A stretch of DNA of 56,056 bases from a virus: positions 1 through 56,056 of the IMG/VR virus record IMGVR_UViG_3300030117_003836; one strand, 5' to 3'. Position 1 is the first letter of the stretch. The number at the start of each line of letters is the position of its first letter. Made by a program: the position numbers and the translations under genes. Of the stretch, positions 37,576 through 44,722 are shown piece after piece. The notes below the pieces were generated by a model. That model was given only the letters and a program-made list of their open reading frames with translations, was not told the DNA's origin and searched no databases.

Positions 37576-37754
37576 CTTTTTCCCATTCTTTCTAGCATAT
37601 CGTCTTTAAAATCTTGCAATATAACTATAATTTTACCTATTAATTCGATATTTCTAGGTAAATATTCTGGATTATCTCCTTTAGCTTCCATTTTCTTTAT
37701 TAATTCAGCTAAAACAGTCAACTCATTTACTTCTTTTCTTGTTTTTCTAAACAT
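37572..37754 (-). CDS. Small helical protein at the end of the early operon
   Basis: The protein has 60 residues and is mostly helical and charged (K/E/R/L). It overlaps the nuclease gene at its start and meets the last rightward gene at its stop. The ribosome site AAAGGAG is good. Not recognised; it may be a small regulatory or nuclease-accessory protein. Confidence 0.55.
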   Translation of the reverse strand: MFRKTRKEVNELTVLAELIKKMEAKGDNPEYLPRNIELIGKIIVILQDFKDDMLERMGKS

Positions 37755-38113
37755 GGTATCTCCTTTATCAATTCAATAAATTCATTAAACTCAATTACAG
37801 CATATACTTTAGACCTGTTTTTCTTTATAACTAAAACAGGACTTCTATCTTCAGAATTTCCTTCACATTGTTCTAATGATTTCCAAAGATTTAATCGTTC
37901 AGTATTCTTGCATTCAAAACTGTAAGGAATAAACTTTTTTGCTAAAGGAGATAGCACAATATCTTCGCCTCCCATCCCCATAGTCTGTGATTTAATATCA
38001 TCATACTCTAGACTCGGAATCTTCGTCCATAGATCCACAAAGATATGTCTAAGTTTATCCCTTACTAAATTCTGTAAATTTCTACCCTTCGCTTTTGCGC
38101 TTTTTGGTTTCAT
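37727..38113 (-). CDS. PD-(D/E)XK nuclease, Holliday-resolvase-like
   Basis: The protein has 128 residues. An N-terminal helix 'AKGRNLQNLVRDKL' is followed by 'GMGGEDIVLSP' and, 14 residues on, 'SFECKN', giving the G-x-D...E-x-K core of PD-(D/E)XK nucleases. A later 'WKSLEQCEGN...PVLVIKKN' fits the usual Q-containing helix and last strand. Small phage enzymes of this form cut branched DNA during recombination or before packaging. It shares the operon with ERF recombinase and primase-helicase, which supports a recombination role. Confidence 0.75.
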   Translation of the reverse strand: MKPKSAKAKGRNLQNLVRDKLRHIFVDLWTKIPSLEYDDIKSQTMGMGGEDIVLSPLAKKFIPYSFECKNTERLNLWKSLEQCEGNSEDRSPVLVIKKNRSKVYAVIEFNEFIELIKEIPCLEKQEKK

Positions 38114-38327
38114 ATTCCTCCCTTATATTTAATTTTATTAATGCATCCCATCTATCTTCATCTTTTGTAGGCGTATTAGCCCATTCTATAGTCCCTCTAA
38201 TTAATTCTGGAGACACTATTTCTTCCAAATGATCATTATAGGGAGTTCCACACTTATCACAAACAAACCAAACATCATCTGAGTCCATAGGATATATGTC
38301 TTTATTTTTCAATGACTTTGATTCCAT
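38082..38327 (-). CDS. Small acidic protein with one CxxC pair
   Basis: The protein has 81 residues and overlaps both neighbours. It contains 'FVCDKCGTPYNDH', a C-x2-C followed by a possible His ligand, so a small zinc-binding knuckle is possible. The remainder is acidic, with helical C-terminal E/K/R. Unrecognised. It lies just before the nuclease in the operon and may modulate it. Confidence 0.5.
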   Translation of the reverse strand: MESKSLKNKDIYPMDSDDVWFVCDKCGTPYNDHLEEIVSPELIRGTIEWANTPTKDEDRWDALIKLNIREEYETKKRKSEG

Positions 38328-38529
38328 CTGATTCTCCTTTAATCTTTTTCCTTATTTCTAATATTTCTTTTTGATATTCTTGAAAATCAGCAGTATCTTT
38401 CTTATATTCTATGTATTGCTTAAGTGTATTACCTATTGCTTCAACCATATTAATCACAGTAGTATTTACTCTGTTTAACATTTCTACTTTTGCAACTATT
38501 TCTTTATTCGTTGGCTTTTTTCTTTCCAT
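38302..38529 (-). CDS. Small coiled-coil protein
   Basis: The protein has 75 residues, nearly all helical, with heptad-like I/V/L spacing and a K/E-rich second half. It overlaps the following gene by 26 bases and the preceding by 34. It has no cysteines or membrane segment. Probably an oligomerising small phage factor; function unknown. Confidence 0.5.
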   Translation of the reverse strand: MERKKPTNKEIVAKVEMLNRVNTTVINMVEAIGNTLKQYIEYKKDTADFQEYQKEILEIRKKIKGESDGIKVIEK

Positions 38530-38687
38530 GATTTTTTACCTGTTTCCCTTTCTGCACATTTAGTGCAAACTGTTAGTTCTTCTCTAGTAATATGTCCAAC
38601 CCAGAGCCACTGATCAGTAAATTTTGACTCTTTACACATACTACACTTTTTGTATTCTTTGCCTAAGTATTTTTGAATTACTCCCAT
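38496..38687 (-). CDS. Small zinc-finger-like protein
   Basis: The protein has 63 residues with two cysteine pairs, 'CSMC' near 15 and 'CTKC' near 41, separated by about 23 residues. This is the C-x2-C...C-x2-C layout of a zinc ribbon. The C-terminus is basic. The ATG overlaps the upstream stop. Zinc-ribbon mini-proteins of this kind are common in phage early regions and may bind nucleic acid or host transcription factors. Confidence 0.6.
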   Translation of the reverse strand: MGVIQKYLGKEYKKCSMCKESKFTDQWLWVGHITREELTVCTKCAERETGKKSWKEKSQRIKK

Positions 38688-38854
38688 TAAAGACCAAGAC
38701 CCTCCAATCTTTTATGCAGTTTCTTTTTATCTTTATCTGGTAGCTTATCAAAATACTCCATAAATATATCATAAGCATATTGATATTTTATTAATCCTTC
38801 TAAATCATCTATATATTCATCTTTTTTATCAAAGAATTGTTTCATATAACTCAT
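38687..38854 (-). CDS. 55-residue helical protein
   Basis: This short frame starts at ATG 38854 behind AAAGGAG and stops in the start of the next gene. It is rich in K, D, Y, F and L and predicted as two helices ('DEYIDDLEGLIKYQYAYDIFMEYF'). The overlaps on both sides and the good ribosome site make it a real gene. Function unknown. Confidence 0.65.
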   Translation of the reverse strand: MSYMKQFFDKKDEYIDDLEGLIKYQYAYDIFMEYFDKLPDKDKKKLHKRLEGLGL

Positions 38855-39012
38855 TGTACTGGCTCCTTTCCTCTTAATTTACATTGATATAAATACCTAG
38901 TTCTTTTATGACAATTCCAAGGTGTGAAATGCGTGTATTCATGTTGTCCTGGATTTCTACCTAAATGTAAATCTGTTCTTGTTATAAAGTGAAAATACTC
39001 AGTTAGTCTCAT
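38851..39012 (-). CDS. 53-residue basic protein
   Basis: A short frame between two overlapping small genes, start ATG 39012, stop TGA overlapping the next ATG (ATGA). It is rich in H, R, T and Y with two cysteines. It has no recognisable motif. The ATGA overlap indicates coupled translation. Confidence 0.6.
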   Translation of the reverse strand: MRLTEYFHFITRTDLHLGRNPGQHEYTHFTPWNCHKRTRYLYQCKLRGKEPVQ

Positions 39013-39154
39013 TGGGCATTTCCTCTCTTTTTAATCCATATGTAGGCATATCTAACAAAATAATTATTTTACCTAGTCTGTTTTTTTGCCATACTGTTTT
39101 TGTTTTAGGACAAAATTTAGGTATATGTTGTCCCCAGTTTCTTTTTTTACTCAT
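38999..39154 (-). CDS. 51-residue basic protein
   Basis: The start was set at ATG 39154 (MSKKRNWGQH), which has AAAGGGAAG just upstream; an in-frame GTG/ATG 42 bases earlier runs into the structured spacer and is less likely. The product is rich in K, R and P with a hydrophobic centre (IIILLDM). Unrecognised; a small early factor. Confidence 0.55.
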   Translation of the reverse strand: MSKKRNWGQHIPKFCPKTKTVWQKNRLGKIIILLDMPTYGLKREEMPNETN

Positions 39155-39172
39155 AATCTTCCCTTTCATTTT

Positions 39173-39245
39173 AATAAGAAAGCATCCCCAAACCAACCGT
39201 TGGCCTAGACCGCTCTTGCGATATGATGATACTGGCTCTCTTATT
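39173..39245 (-). other. Structured intergenic element (11-bp stem, two hairpins)
   Basis: As RNA from the minus strand, AATAAGAGAGC pairs with GCTTTCTTATT (11 positions, one G-U). Inside are CGC-AAGA-GCG and CCAA-CGG-TTGG hairpins, giving a three-way junction. A near-copy of the 5' arm (AATAAAAAGAGCC) lies directly upstream. It sits between the winged-helix gene and a small basic gene. An RNase III site or regulatory RNA is possible. Confidence 0.45.
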
Positions 39246-39264
39246 AGGCTCTTTTTATTCTAAG

Positions 39265-39549
39265 CTAATCAGTAACGTAAGTCACTGGCGTAACTAAACG
39301 ACCTGTGATCCGACACCTACGCTTCTGACATTCTTCAACAACTCCATTCTTTTTAAGTTCATTAACTCTACCTGATACGGCATTAATGTCGAATCCTGTA
39401 TATCTAGTTAATTCACGAAGGGTTATGCCAAAGTCTTTATCTTGATGTCCTATAGCATATACAAATGATTTAATATAATCACTTTGCGATACTACAGTTC
39501 CATCTTCATTAATTTGTTTATAAGCTAATTTAGATGTTGTTCTTGCCAT
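39265..39549 (-). CDS. Winged helix-turn-helix DNA-binding protein
   Basis: The protein has 94 residues with GAGGAGG upstream. 'GITLRELTRYTGFDINAVSGRVNELKKNGVVEE' is a classical winged-helix unit: helix, turn, recognition helix (AVSGRVNELKKNG) and wing ('RRCRITGRLVTPVTYV'). It is a likely transcription regulator of the early or late genes, or an origin-binding factor. Being in the middle of the early operon it could switch transcription to the late promoter. The target is unknown. Confidence 0.7.
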   Translation of the reverse strand: MARTTSKLAYKQINEDGTVVSQSDYIKSFVYAIGHQDKDFGITLRELTRYTGFDINAVSGRVNELKKNGVVEECQKRRCRITGRLVTPVTYVTD

Positions 39550-39725
39550 TTTCTATCCTCCTCTGTTAATTGATTAAATACTGCATTTTCTCTACATTGC
39601 ATGCATAAACCAATTGGTTCAGCATCATATTCTTCATCATAATGTATGTCATATAAAGGTGGAGCAGTACAACAATTACTCCACCACTCCTCCTCTATAA
39701 ACTCATTTGCGTGTATGTTTGCCAT
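39525..39725 (-). CDS. Small acidic zinc-binding-like protein
   Basis: The protein has 66 residues. 'WWSNCCTAPPLYD' followed by 'GLCMQCREN' gives a CC...CxxC set, as in small phage zinc proteins with a 'CC.AP......GLC..C' pattern. It overlaps the winged-helix gene by 25 bases. The ribosome site is GGAG. Function unknown; possibly a protein- or nucleic-acid-binding finger. Confidence 0.6.
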   Translation of the reverse strand: MANIHANEFIEEEWWSNCCTAPPLYDIHYDEEYDAEPIGLCMQCRENAVFNQLTEEDRKWQEQHLN

Positions 39726-40032
39726 TTTTCTCTCCTGATTCTATCATTCCCCATAATATACATAAATATACTATAGCATCAGTTAATCTTCCTCTTACAT
39801 CTTCTCTTTGAGATGTGTGTCCTTTAATATGTGAAGCAATTCCATCTATATGCTTCATTAAATATATCCAAAGAACCATTTTTTGGTCTATACTTGTTTG
39901 ATTAGCTATTCTTTGAAAGTTAGCAAATACGTTATCTTCATCCATAGCATATTCTTTTTGTCCATTAGTATGCATATTTGTAACATGGTCAAAGATTGAA
40001 TCCATCAAAGCTAGCATTTGTTTATGTTTCAT
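39703..40032 (-). CDS. DUF1599/Nmad1-like protein
   Basis: The protein has 109 residues. 'QKEYAMDEDNVFANFQRIA' and 'VLWIYLMKHIDGIASHI' followed by 'VRGRLTDAIVYLCIL' match the all-helical phage family annotated DUF1599 or nucleotide modification-associated domain 1: E-Y-A...D-N-x-F-x-N-F, K-H, R-x-x-D-x-x-x-Y. These are related in style to MazG-type nucleotide-binding helical proteins. A role in nucleotide metabolism is therefore possible. It is coupled to the primase-helicase gene by overlap. Confidence 0.65.
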   Translation of the reverse strand: MKHKQMLALMDSIFDHVTNMHTNGQKEYAMDEDNVFANFQRIANQTSIDQKMVLWIYLMKHIDGIASHIKGHTSQREDVRGRLTDAIVYLCILWGMIESGEKNGKHTRK

Positions 40033-41780
40033 TTTTCTATCCTTACATTATTTACGTTTAATCTAACATTAAGAAATTCTTTCTCTCTGTTTTTATCACT
40101 TTTGACATGTATCATTTCTATAAGATTTGTTTCTTTATTTCTGTATGGTGCTAATGATAGTAATTTATTAGCATTATACGCTACACGAAATGAACCTCTA
40201 GATGATGATATGTCCATACCTTCTTTAAAAGCAGATTTACTTATTTCACTAACAGCAAACACAACTACGTTGTATTTTACTGCAAGTTCCATAAGAGCTT
40301 GAGAAGCTTCTTCAACTTTCATGTTATTATCTTGACGTTTACTTTTAAATAAGCCCATATGATCAACAACGACAAGTTCTGGTTTGTTTTCCATCATAGA
40401 TATTTTATTTTCTATATCACTAGGATATGGAGAAGAATAATCTACAGTAAGATAATCAAACTTATCTTCTTGTCCATTTTGCAATTGACTATAATGCTGT
40501 TCTAATTGTTCATGAGTCCATTTATTTTCTATCATAACAAATCTCGACCATATTTGCCTTGGTGACATTTCCATTTCTATAAAATATGTTGGCTTCTTTA
40601 ATGCAACTATCCAATTTTGCAATAACATTGTTTTCATACTAGCAGGTGGAGCTTGAATTATCACTACTTCACCTGGATATATAGGAAAGTCTTGTCCATA
40701 TAAAGCACCAATATTAATAGGCTGATGGTCTCTAGCATAGAAATCAATTAGTTCTTTTTCCATAGCTGAAGCATTCATTACTGTTTCAGTACGCAAACTC
40801 TTTCTACCTTTATGTAGTTTACATGTACTATCGCAATAAAACTTAATTATTGGGTCGTCCCAGCCATATGTATAGCCTTCACCACCGTGACCTTCATAAC
40901 AACCTTTTATAATATTAGCCATTTCTTCTTCTTTAAATGGGTGCATACCACTTACCTTTTGACGCCAATTTTCCATAATTAAATAAACAATATCCTTAGG
41001 AAATCTCCATCTTAGATATGCTGCTAATCTTAATGCAACCATATGACGCTTACCTCTTGGTGCACCTTCCATCATTTTTTGTATGCATGTGTGATGTTTA
41101 GTATCACCTACAACTTGAACTATTTCTTTTTGTTTTATTGTTTCTTTAACAGTAACGTCAAATACAGGTTTATCTACAGGATCTACAGGTTCTACTTCTT
41201 TTTGTTCTGATGCATAGTTTTCAATAAAGCTTTTAAAATCCTCTTCATCACAATTCATCATTTTATCAACAAAATCATCTTTTATCTGTACTTTAAATAA
41301 ACCAGACTTAGTATTCTTTGTGTTAACAATTCTAATAATTCTAGTTTTATCAGTAACAGAAGGGTCAGCAATATTAAATATTCCTTTTTCTGTTAGCTCT
41401 TTCTTTACTGTTATATGTAAATCTTTATGAGCTTCCCATTTAAATGTACTTTGATGTATGCCAACATGAAAACCAGTACCACTAAAATAAACTTTACTGG
41501 GAACATCTAGTTGTTTTAGGAGTATAAGTAAACCACCTAATTTATCTCTTGCGTCTAATGTATTCTCACCATCTACATCTAATATAAATTCTTCTGGTAT
41601 ATATATTTTACCATCAAAACCTGATAATGATTTATTATTAGCATAATAACTCTTTACATCTTCATCGTAATTATATAAAGAACAAAATGTATCATTCTCT
41701 ATACCCTGCCATTGTTCAGTATTATCTGCATCTTGAAAATGATGTCTATTTGATAATCCGAACGCAAACTCTTTAATCAT
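40029..41780 (-). CDS. AEP primase - DnaB-type helicase fusion
   Basis: The protein has 583 residues with AAGGAGG upstream. The N-terminal archaeo-eukaryotic primase domain has D68-x-D70 ('FILDVDGEN'), 'SGTGFH' (100-105) and 'DPSVTDKTRIIRI' (139-151). The middle (232-320) has C232, C294, C316 and C320, like a metal or Fe-S primase C-terminal domain. The C-terminal RecA-like helicase has 'YPGEVVIIQAPPASMKT' (368-384) and Walker B 'ELVVVDH' (468-474). Walker A is unusual: Met382 stands where Gly normally precedes Lys383. It makes primers and unwinds DNA at the phage fork. No phage DNA polymerase is seen, so it must work with a host polymerase. Confidence 0.8.
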   Translation of the reverse strand: MIKEFAFGLSNRHHFQDADNTEQWQGIENDTFCSLYNYDEDVKSYYANNKSLSGFDGKIYIPEEFILDVDGENTLDARDKLGGLLILLKQLDVPSKVYFSGTGFHVGIHQSTFKWEAHKDLHITVKKELTEKGIFNIADPSVTDKTRIIRIVNTKNTKSGLFKVQIKDDFVDKMMNCDEEDFKSFIENYASEQKEVEPVDPVDKPVFDVTVKETIKQKEIVQVVGDTKHHTCIQKMMEGAPRGKRHMVALRLAAYLRWRFPKDIVYLIMENWRQKVSGMHPFKEEEMANIIKGCYEGHGGEGYTYGWDDPIIKFYCDSTCKLHKGRKSLRTETVMNASAMEKELIDFYARDHQPINIGALYGQDFPIYPGEVVIIQAPPASMKTMLLQNWIVALKKPTYFIEMEMSPRQIWSRFVMIENKWTHEQLEQHYSQLQNGQEDKFDYLTVDYSSPYPSDIENKISMMENKPELVVVDHMGLFKSKRQDNNMKVEEASQALMELAVKYNVVVFAVSEISKSAFKEGMDISSSRGSFRVAYNANKLLSLAPYRNKETNLIEMIHVKSDKNREKEFLNVRLNVNNVRIEK

Positions 41781-41802
41781 ATTATCCTCCTTGTTAGTTA
41801 GT

Positions 41803-41900
41803 ATAAGGGGTACTCACATATTCCTTTGCCTAATTTCTATGTTCGGTGAACACCACCTGTATCCATTAGGACTTATAGGACCAGTTGTTGTACCCCTTAT
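41803..41900 (-). other. Structured intergenic element (11-bp stem)
   Basis: ATAAGGGGTAC (41803-41813) pairs perfectly with GTACCCCTTAT (41890-41900). Inside, CCTAAT (41829-41834) pairs with ATTAGG (41865-41870) around a GGTG/CACC palindrome. The 98-nt element fills the gap between the SSB-like and primase-helicase genes and ends before the AAGGAGG ribosome site. A processing or regulatory role is inferred. Confidence 0.5.
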
Positions 41901-41912
41901 TACATCAGTTAA

Positions 41913-42482
41913 TTAAAATGGTATTTCTTCTCCAGTCCCTGTTGAACTTGATTCGACATTTTGACTAACTGGTGTGGAGGATACAAAACTAGAGTCTCCC
42001 TCACTTGTATTATTTAATTTAGGCATTACAAAGTCATTATAGAATTTCTTTGCTTTAGCCTTCCAATATGTTACATCATCTTCAGTAAACTTCTCTGCAG
42101 CATTTTCAAATACTGTTGGTGCAAATTGCTTTAATATTCTACTATATTTACCATCTTTATATAGATATATATTAACTTGTTTACCAGCTAATAATGCTGG
42201 GTTATCATCCATTTTGATCACCATTTTACCATCTGTACCTTCTAATGCACTAGTAATACCTGCATTAGCAAATCTGAAGACTTGACCTACTGCCCATTCT
42301 TCACCATTACTAACCTTTTCATATATTCTAGCATTAAAGTTATCAGGATAGCCTTCAAACCACACATCAAGATATTTAGCGTCATTATATACACCAAATG
42401 CAGCTCTTGATATAGTTGCAGTTTTCCAACCAGACTCGTAGCTCATGCCACCGCCTTTATTTACTGTTATTGTTCTAGCCAT
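41913..42482 (-). CDS. Single-stranded DNA-binding-like protein
   Basis: The protein has 189 residues with AAAGGAG upstream. The N-terminal 115 residues are beta-rich with aromatic residues ('YLDVWFEGYPDNFNARIY'), as in OB-fold proteins. The last 45 residues are disordered S/T/G/E and end in 'GEEIPF', the acidic peptide with terminal Phe by which bacterial SSB proteins recruit partners (DDDIPF in E. coli). It lies between the ERF annealing gene and the primase-helicase, the right place for SSB. It overlaps ERF by 8 bases. Confidence 0.7.
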   Translation of the reverse strand: MARTITVNKGGGMSYESGWKTATISRAAFGVYNDAKYLDVWFEGYPDNFNARIYEKVSNGEEWAVGQVFRFANAGITSALEGTDGKMVIKMDDNPALLAGKQVNIYLYKDGKYSRILKQFAPTVFENAAEKFTEDDVTYWKAKAKKFYNDFVMPKLNNTSEGDSSFVSSTPVSQNVESSSTGTGEEIPF

Positions 42483-42945
42483 TCGTTACTCCTTTATTTT
42501 GAATTGAATTACCATCATCATCTGTTTGTGCAATACCTATCATAGCAGATAAAGAAAATCTTCTAGCATATGTTATTGTTGCACCTACAGCCTGAGCATC
42601 TTTTTTGCCACCAATAGGCATTTTTAACTTAGATTTAATCCATTGACCTGATTCATGTAATAACATAGTAGTTACATAAAAACTACCTCTATCACAGGTA
42701 TCATTTCCCTGTATTACGGATAAACCATTTTTAGTTAATTGTGGAAAGCATGATTTAATTACAGTATCTAAATCAGCATAATTTGATTTAAAGAATGGAT
42801 TAACACTACTTGCTAATGCACCTTTTATTTCAGATTGAGCTTTTGCTAATGCTGCAGCCAATTTGTCAATTTCAGGTGACATCCATTCATCTTTTCTTCT
42901 ATTTTGAGGGACAGAAGTTCCCTTAGGTTCTTGAATTTCTTCCAT
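42475..42945 (-). CDS. ERF-family single-strand annealing protein
   Basis: The protein has 156 residues with CAGGAGG upstream. 'IDKLAAALAKAQSEIKGALASSVNPFFKSNYADLDTVIK', 'LTKNGLSVIQ', 'LLHESGQWIKSKL' and 'QAVGATITYARRFSLSAMIGI' are the core of ERF (essential recombination function) proteins. These bind single strands and anneal homologous ends, as in P22. With the PD-(D/E)XK nuclease and SSB-like protein it forms a recombination set. It follows the conjugation cassette after a structured spacer. Confidence 0.85.
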   Translation of the reverse strand: MEEIQEPKGTSVPQNRRKDEWMSPEIDKLAAALAKAQSEIKGALASSVNPFFKSNYADLDTVIKSCFPQLTKNGLSVIQGNDTCDRGSFYVTTMLLHESGQWIKSKLKMPIGGKKDAQAVGATITYARRFSLSAMIGIAQTDDDGNSIQNKGVTNG

Positions 42946-43010
42946 GAATCCTCCTGTTATTTATGTTTTTTAGTATCCCTAGATGGGGTTATAATATACG
43001 TATATTATAT

Positions 43011-43138
43011 TTATTTCGCAAGTATTAAAGAGATTGAACTTACTCGAATTACCGCGGTTAGACTTTCAACGATAGCTGCTTACCAAGTTCATGGGCCTTC
43101 TATCTTAATTCAATCTCTTTAAATTATTTAGCAAGTAT
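43011..43138 (-). repeat. 15-bp direct repeat flanking a 14-bp-stem RNA element at the end of the E1 gene
   Basis: TTATTTCGCAAGTAT (43011-43025) and TTATTTAGCAAGTAT (43124-43138) differ at one base. The right copy is the end of the E1 gene (ILAK-stop); the left copy would encode the same ILAK-stop with a synonymous change. Between them TTAAAGAGATTGAA (43025-43038) pairs perfectly with TTCAATCTCTTTAA (43109-43122) around about 70 branched bases. This looks like an inserted unit that duplicated the gene end. Confidence 0.6.
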
Positions 43139-43786
43139 CATTGTAGGAAAGTTGAATGAAAATTTCTTATCATAAGGCTGATTAGTTATTAACTTTCTCA
43201 CAGCATTACAGATAAAGCTACCACTCATATTACTACAATAACTTGTTGCTTTCATTGTACATGGCTCAGGATCAGAATCATGATCAGGATACCACGTAGT
43301 TAAGTATTGCCTTAATGTAGGTTTAGGCAATATATATTGTTGATAATGTTCTGCACCCATTCTGCCATCAATAATAGCAAATGGTTTTATTCTACTATTA
43401 GATATATGTGTCACTGCATCTAATCTAGATTGCATACTATCAAAACCAAGTATAATTATATCATTATGCTCAGTCATAGGACGATATTCATTTTGTTGTG
43501 GGAAATTACCAAAATATTTATCAACTGTTTTCTTACTTCCAGTGATATTTATAATATGATGATACAAACAATCTACTTTTCTTTTACCTACATCAGTCAT
43601 ATTATACTGACTAACACCTACATTTGGTTGCTCTACAACATCACCGTCATAAAGTGCAAAGTTTTCTGCTCCCATTCTCGCCAATTGTATGGCTGCGGAA
43701 CTTCCAATAGCTCCGCAACCAAGTATATGGTAAGAATAGTCGTTCATATTGTTAACTATATCACTGAATCTACTATTTCTTTCCAT
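43124..43786 (-). CDS. E1/ThiF-like Ubl-activating enzyme
   Basis: The protein has 220 residues with AAGGAGGAG upstream. The N-terminal nucleotide-binding motif G23-C-G25-A-I-G28 is followed by 'ALYDGDVVEQPNVGVSQYN' (D47, D49, N55, Q60), K70 and 'LGFDSMQSR' with D117. These are the ATP and magnesium residues of the ThiF/MoeB/E1 superfamily, which adenylate the C-terminal Gly of ubiquitin-like proteins. C177 ('EPCTMKATSYC') or C185 may form the thioester. The Arg usually present in N-L-x-R-Q is absent. It is single-domain, shorter than MoeB. It is the last gene of a Ubl-E2-JAB-E1 series, so it probably activates the 71-residue Ubl encoded upstream. Confidence 0.85.
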   Translation of the reverse strand: MERNSRFSDIVNNMNDYSYHILGCGAIGSSAAIQLARMGAENFALYDGDVVEQPNVGVSQYNMTDVGKRKVDCLYHHIINITGSKKTVDKYFGNFPQQNEYRPMTEHNDIIILGFDSMQSRLDAVTHISNSRIKPFAIIDGRMGAEHYQQYILPKPTLRQYLTTWYPDHDSDPEPCTMKATSYCSNMSGSFICNAVRKLITNQPYDKKFSFNFPTMILAK

Positions 43787-43795
43787 GTCTCCTCC

Positions 43796-44722
43796 TTATA
43801 TTCCATATGATTGATTATACATTTCGTAATCTAACAAAGAATCTGTTGGATCACAATCTTCATACCCTATTTCACAAGTTATAAAATCACTAGGTTCTAA
43901 ATGTAAGATTTCTTCAAAATTACATTGAGCTATTAAATTAACAGTCAATGGCATTTTTGAATTTTCTAATCTTCTATTTAAATCCTTTATTTTATTTGCG
44001 TACTTAGGATATTGATACTCTCCCATTACAAATCCATCGTTTATTTTTTGTACTTTTTCTATTAATTGAATCCATGCATTAGTAATTGTATTCTTTTTCA
44101 TGGTTTCACCTCTAAATAAACTAGTTTGATTTGGGTTAGGAACTGTAAAGTTTTTCACAACTCCATTTTCTGTAACACTTTTCCACTGAGTACCAGAATT
44201 ATACCAACTCTTTTGAGGTTGAGTACATTGTGCTTCAACTTCTTTTGCTATTTTCTTTGGTATTTTATACCCTTCTTCATCTCCTACAATTTCAAGCTCT
44301 ACATCTTCATGCATTGTAAAAGGTTTCCATACAGATACTCTACACTTATATTCTTCTTTTACGTTGACTACTAGAGCAAAGCTCAAGTCGCCATCTTCAT
44401 ATTCATCTATAGTGTTTGTATCAGTACCACTCCAAAATGCATTCATTTTAGCATGAGAATGCCACCAACAAAAGCGAATATTATCTTTCTTATACTTCAT
44501 AGCTGCTTTACTATAATATTGTGCTAATTCAGTTTTATCTAATTCACATAATGCTGATGATACTTCTTGCTTCATTATTACAGGATCAATAATTTGCCAA
44601 TCACCATCTTCATCTTGTCTAGTAACTGCCATACCACCTATTTCTGTACCCCATTTATCTGACGCACATCTAGCATAGTTAATTATTTTATCCCAATCCT
44701 TCTGTTCTATATATACTTTCAT
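43796..44722 (-). CDS. JAMM/JAB metalloprotease, deconjugase or Ubl-maturation enzyme
   Basis: The protein has 308 residues; its ATG overlaps the preceding stop behind GTAAGGAGG. The complete JAMM signature is present: E27 ('GTEIGGM'), H88-S-H90 and S98-G-T-D101, with exactly seven residues between H90 and S98. Such zinc isopeptidases remove ubiquitin-like proteins or trim their C-terminus. A further 180 residues have no known domain; they contain cysteines near 165, 275, 291 and 298 and may bind the Ubl or the neighbour proteins. Genetic context with Ubl, E2-like and E1 genes strongly supports action on the phage Ubl. Confidence 0.85.
   Translation of the reverse strand: MKVYIEQKDWDKIINYARCASDKWGTEIGGMAVTRQDEDGDWQIIDPVIMKQEVSSALCELDKTELAQYYSKAAMKYKKDNIRFCWWHSHAKMNAFWSGTDTNTIDEYEDGDLSFALVVNVKEEYKCRVSVWKPFTMHEDVELEIVGDEEGYKIPKKIAKEVEAQCTQPQKSWYNSGTQWKSVTENGVVKNFTVPNPNQTSLFRGETMKKNTITNAWIQLIEKVQKINDGFVMGEYQYPKYANKIKDLNRRLENSKMPLTVNLIAQCNFEEILHLEPSDFITCEIGYEDCDPTDSLLDYEMYNQSYGI

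Noticed and set aside
42957-43123. Ribosomal RNA fragment: CCGCGGTAATTC on the minus strand resembles the 530 loop of small-subunit rRNA
   Set aside because: Only about 12 bases match and the surrounding sequence is unrelated; the stretch belongs to the stem-bounded element.
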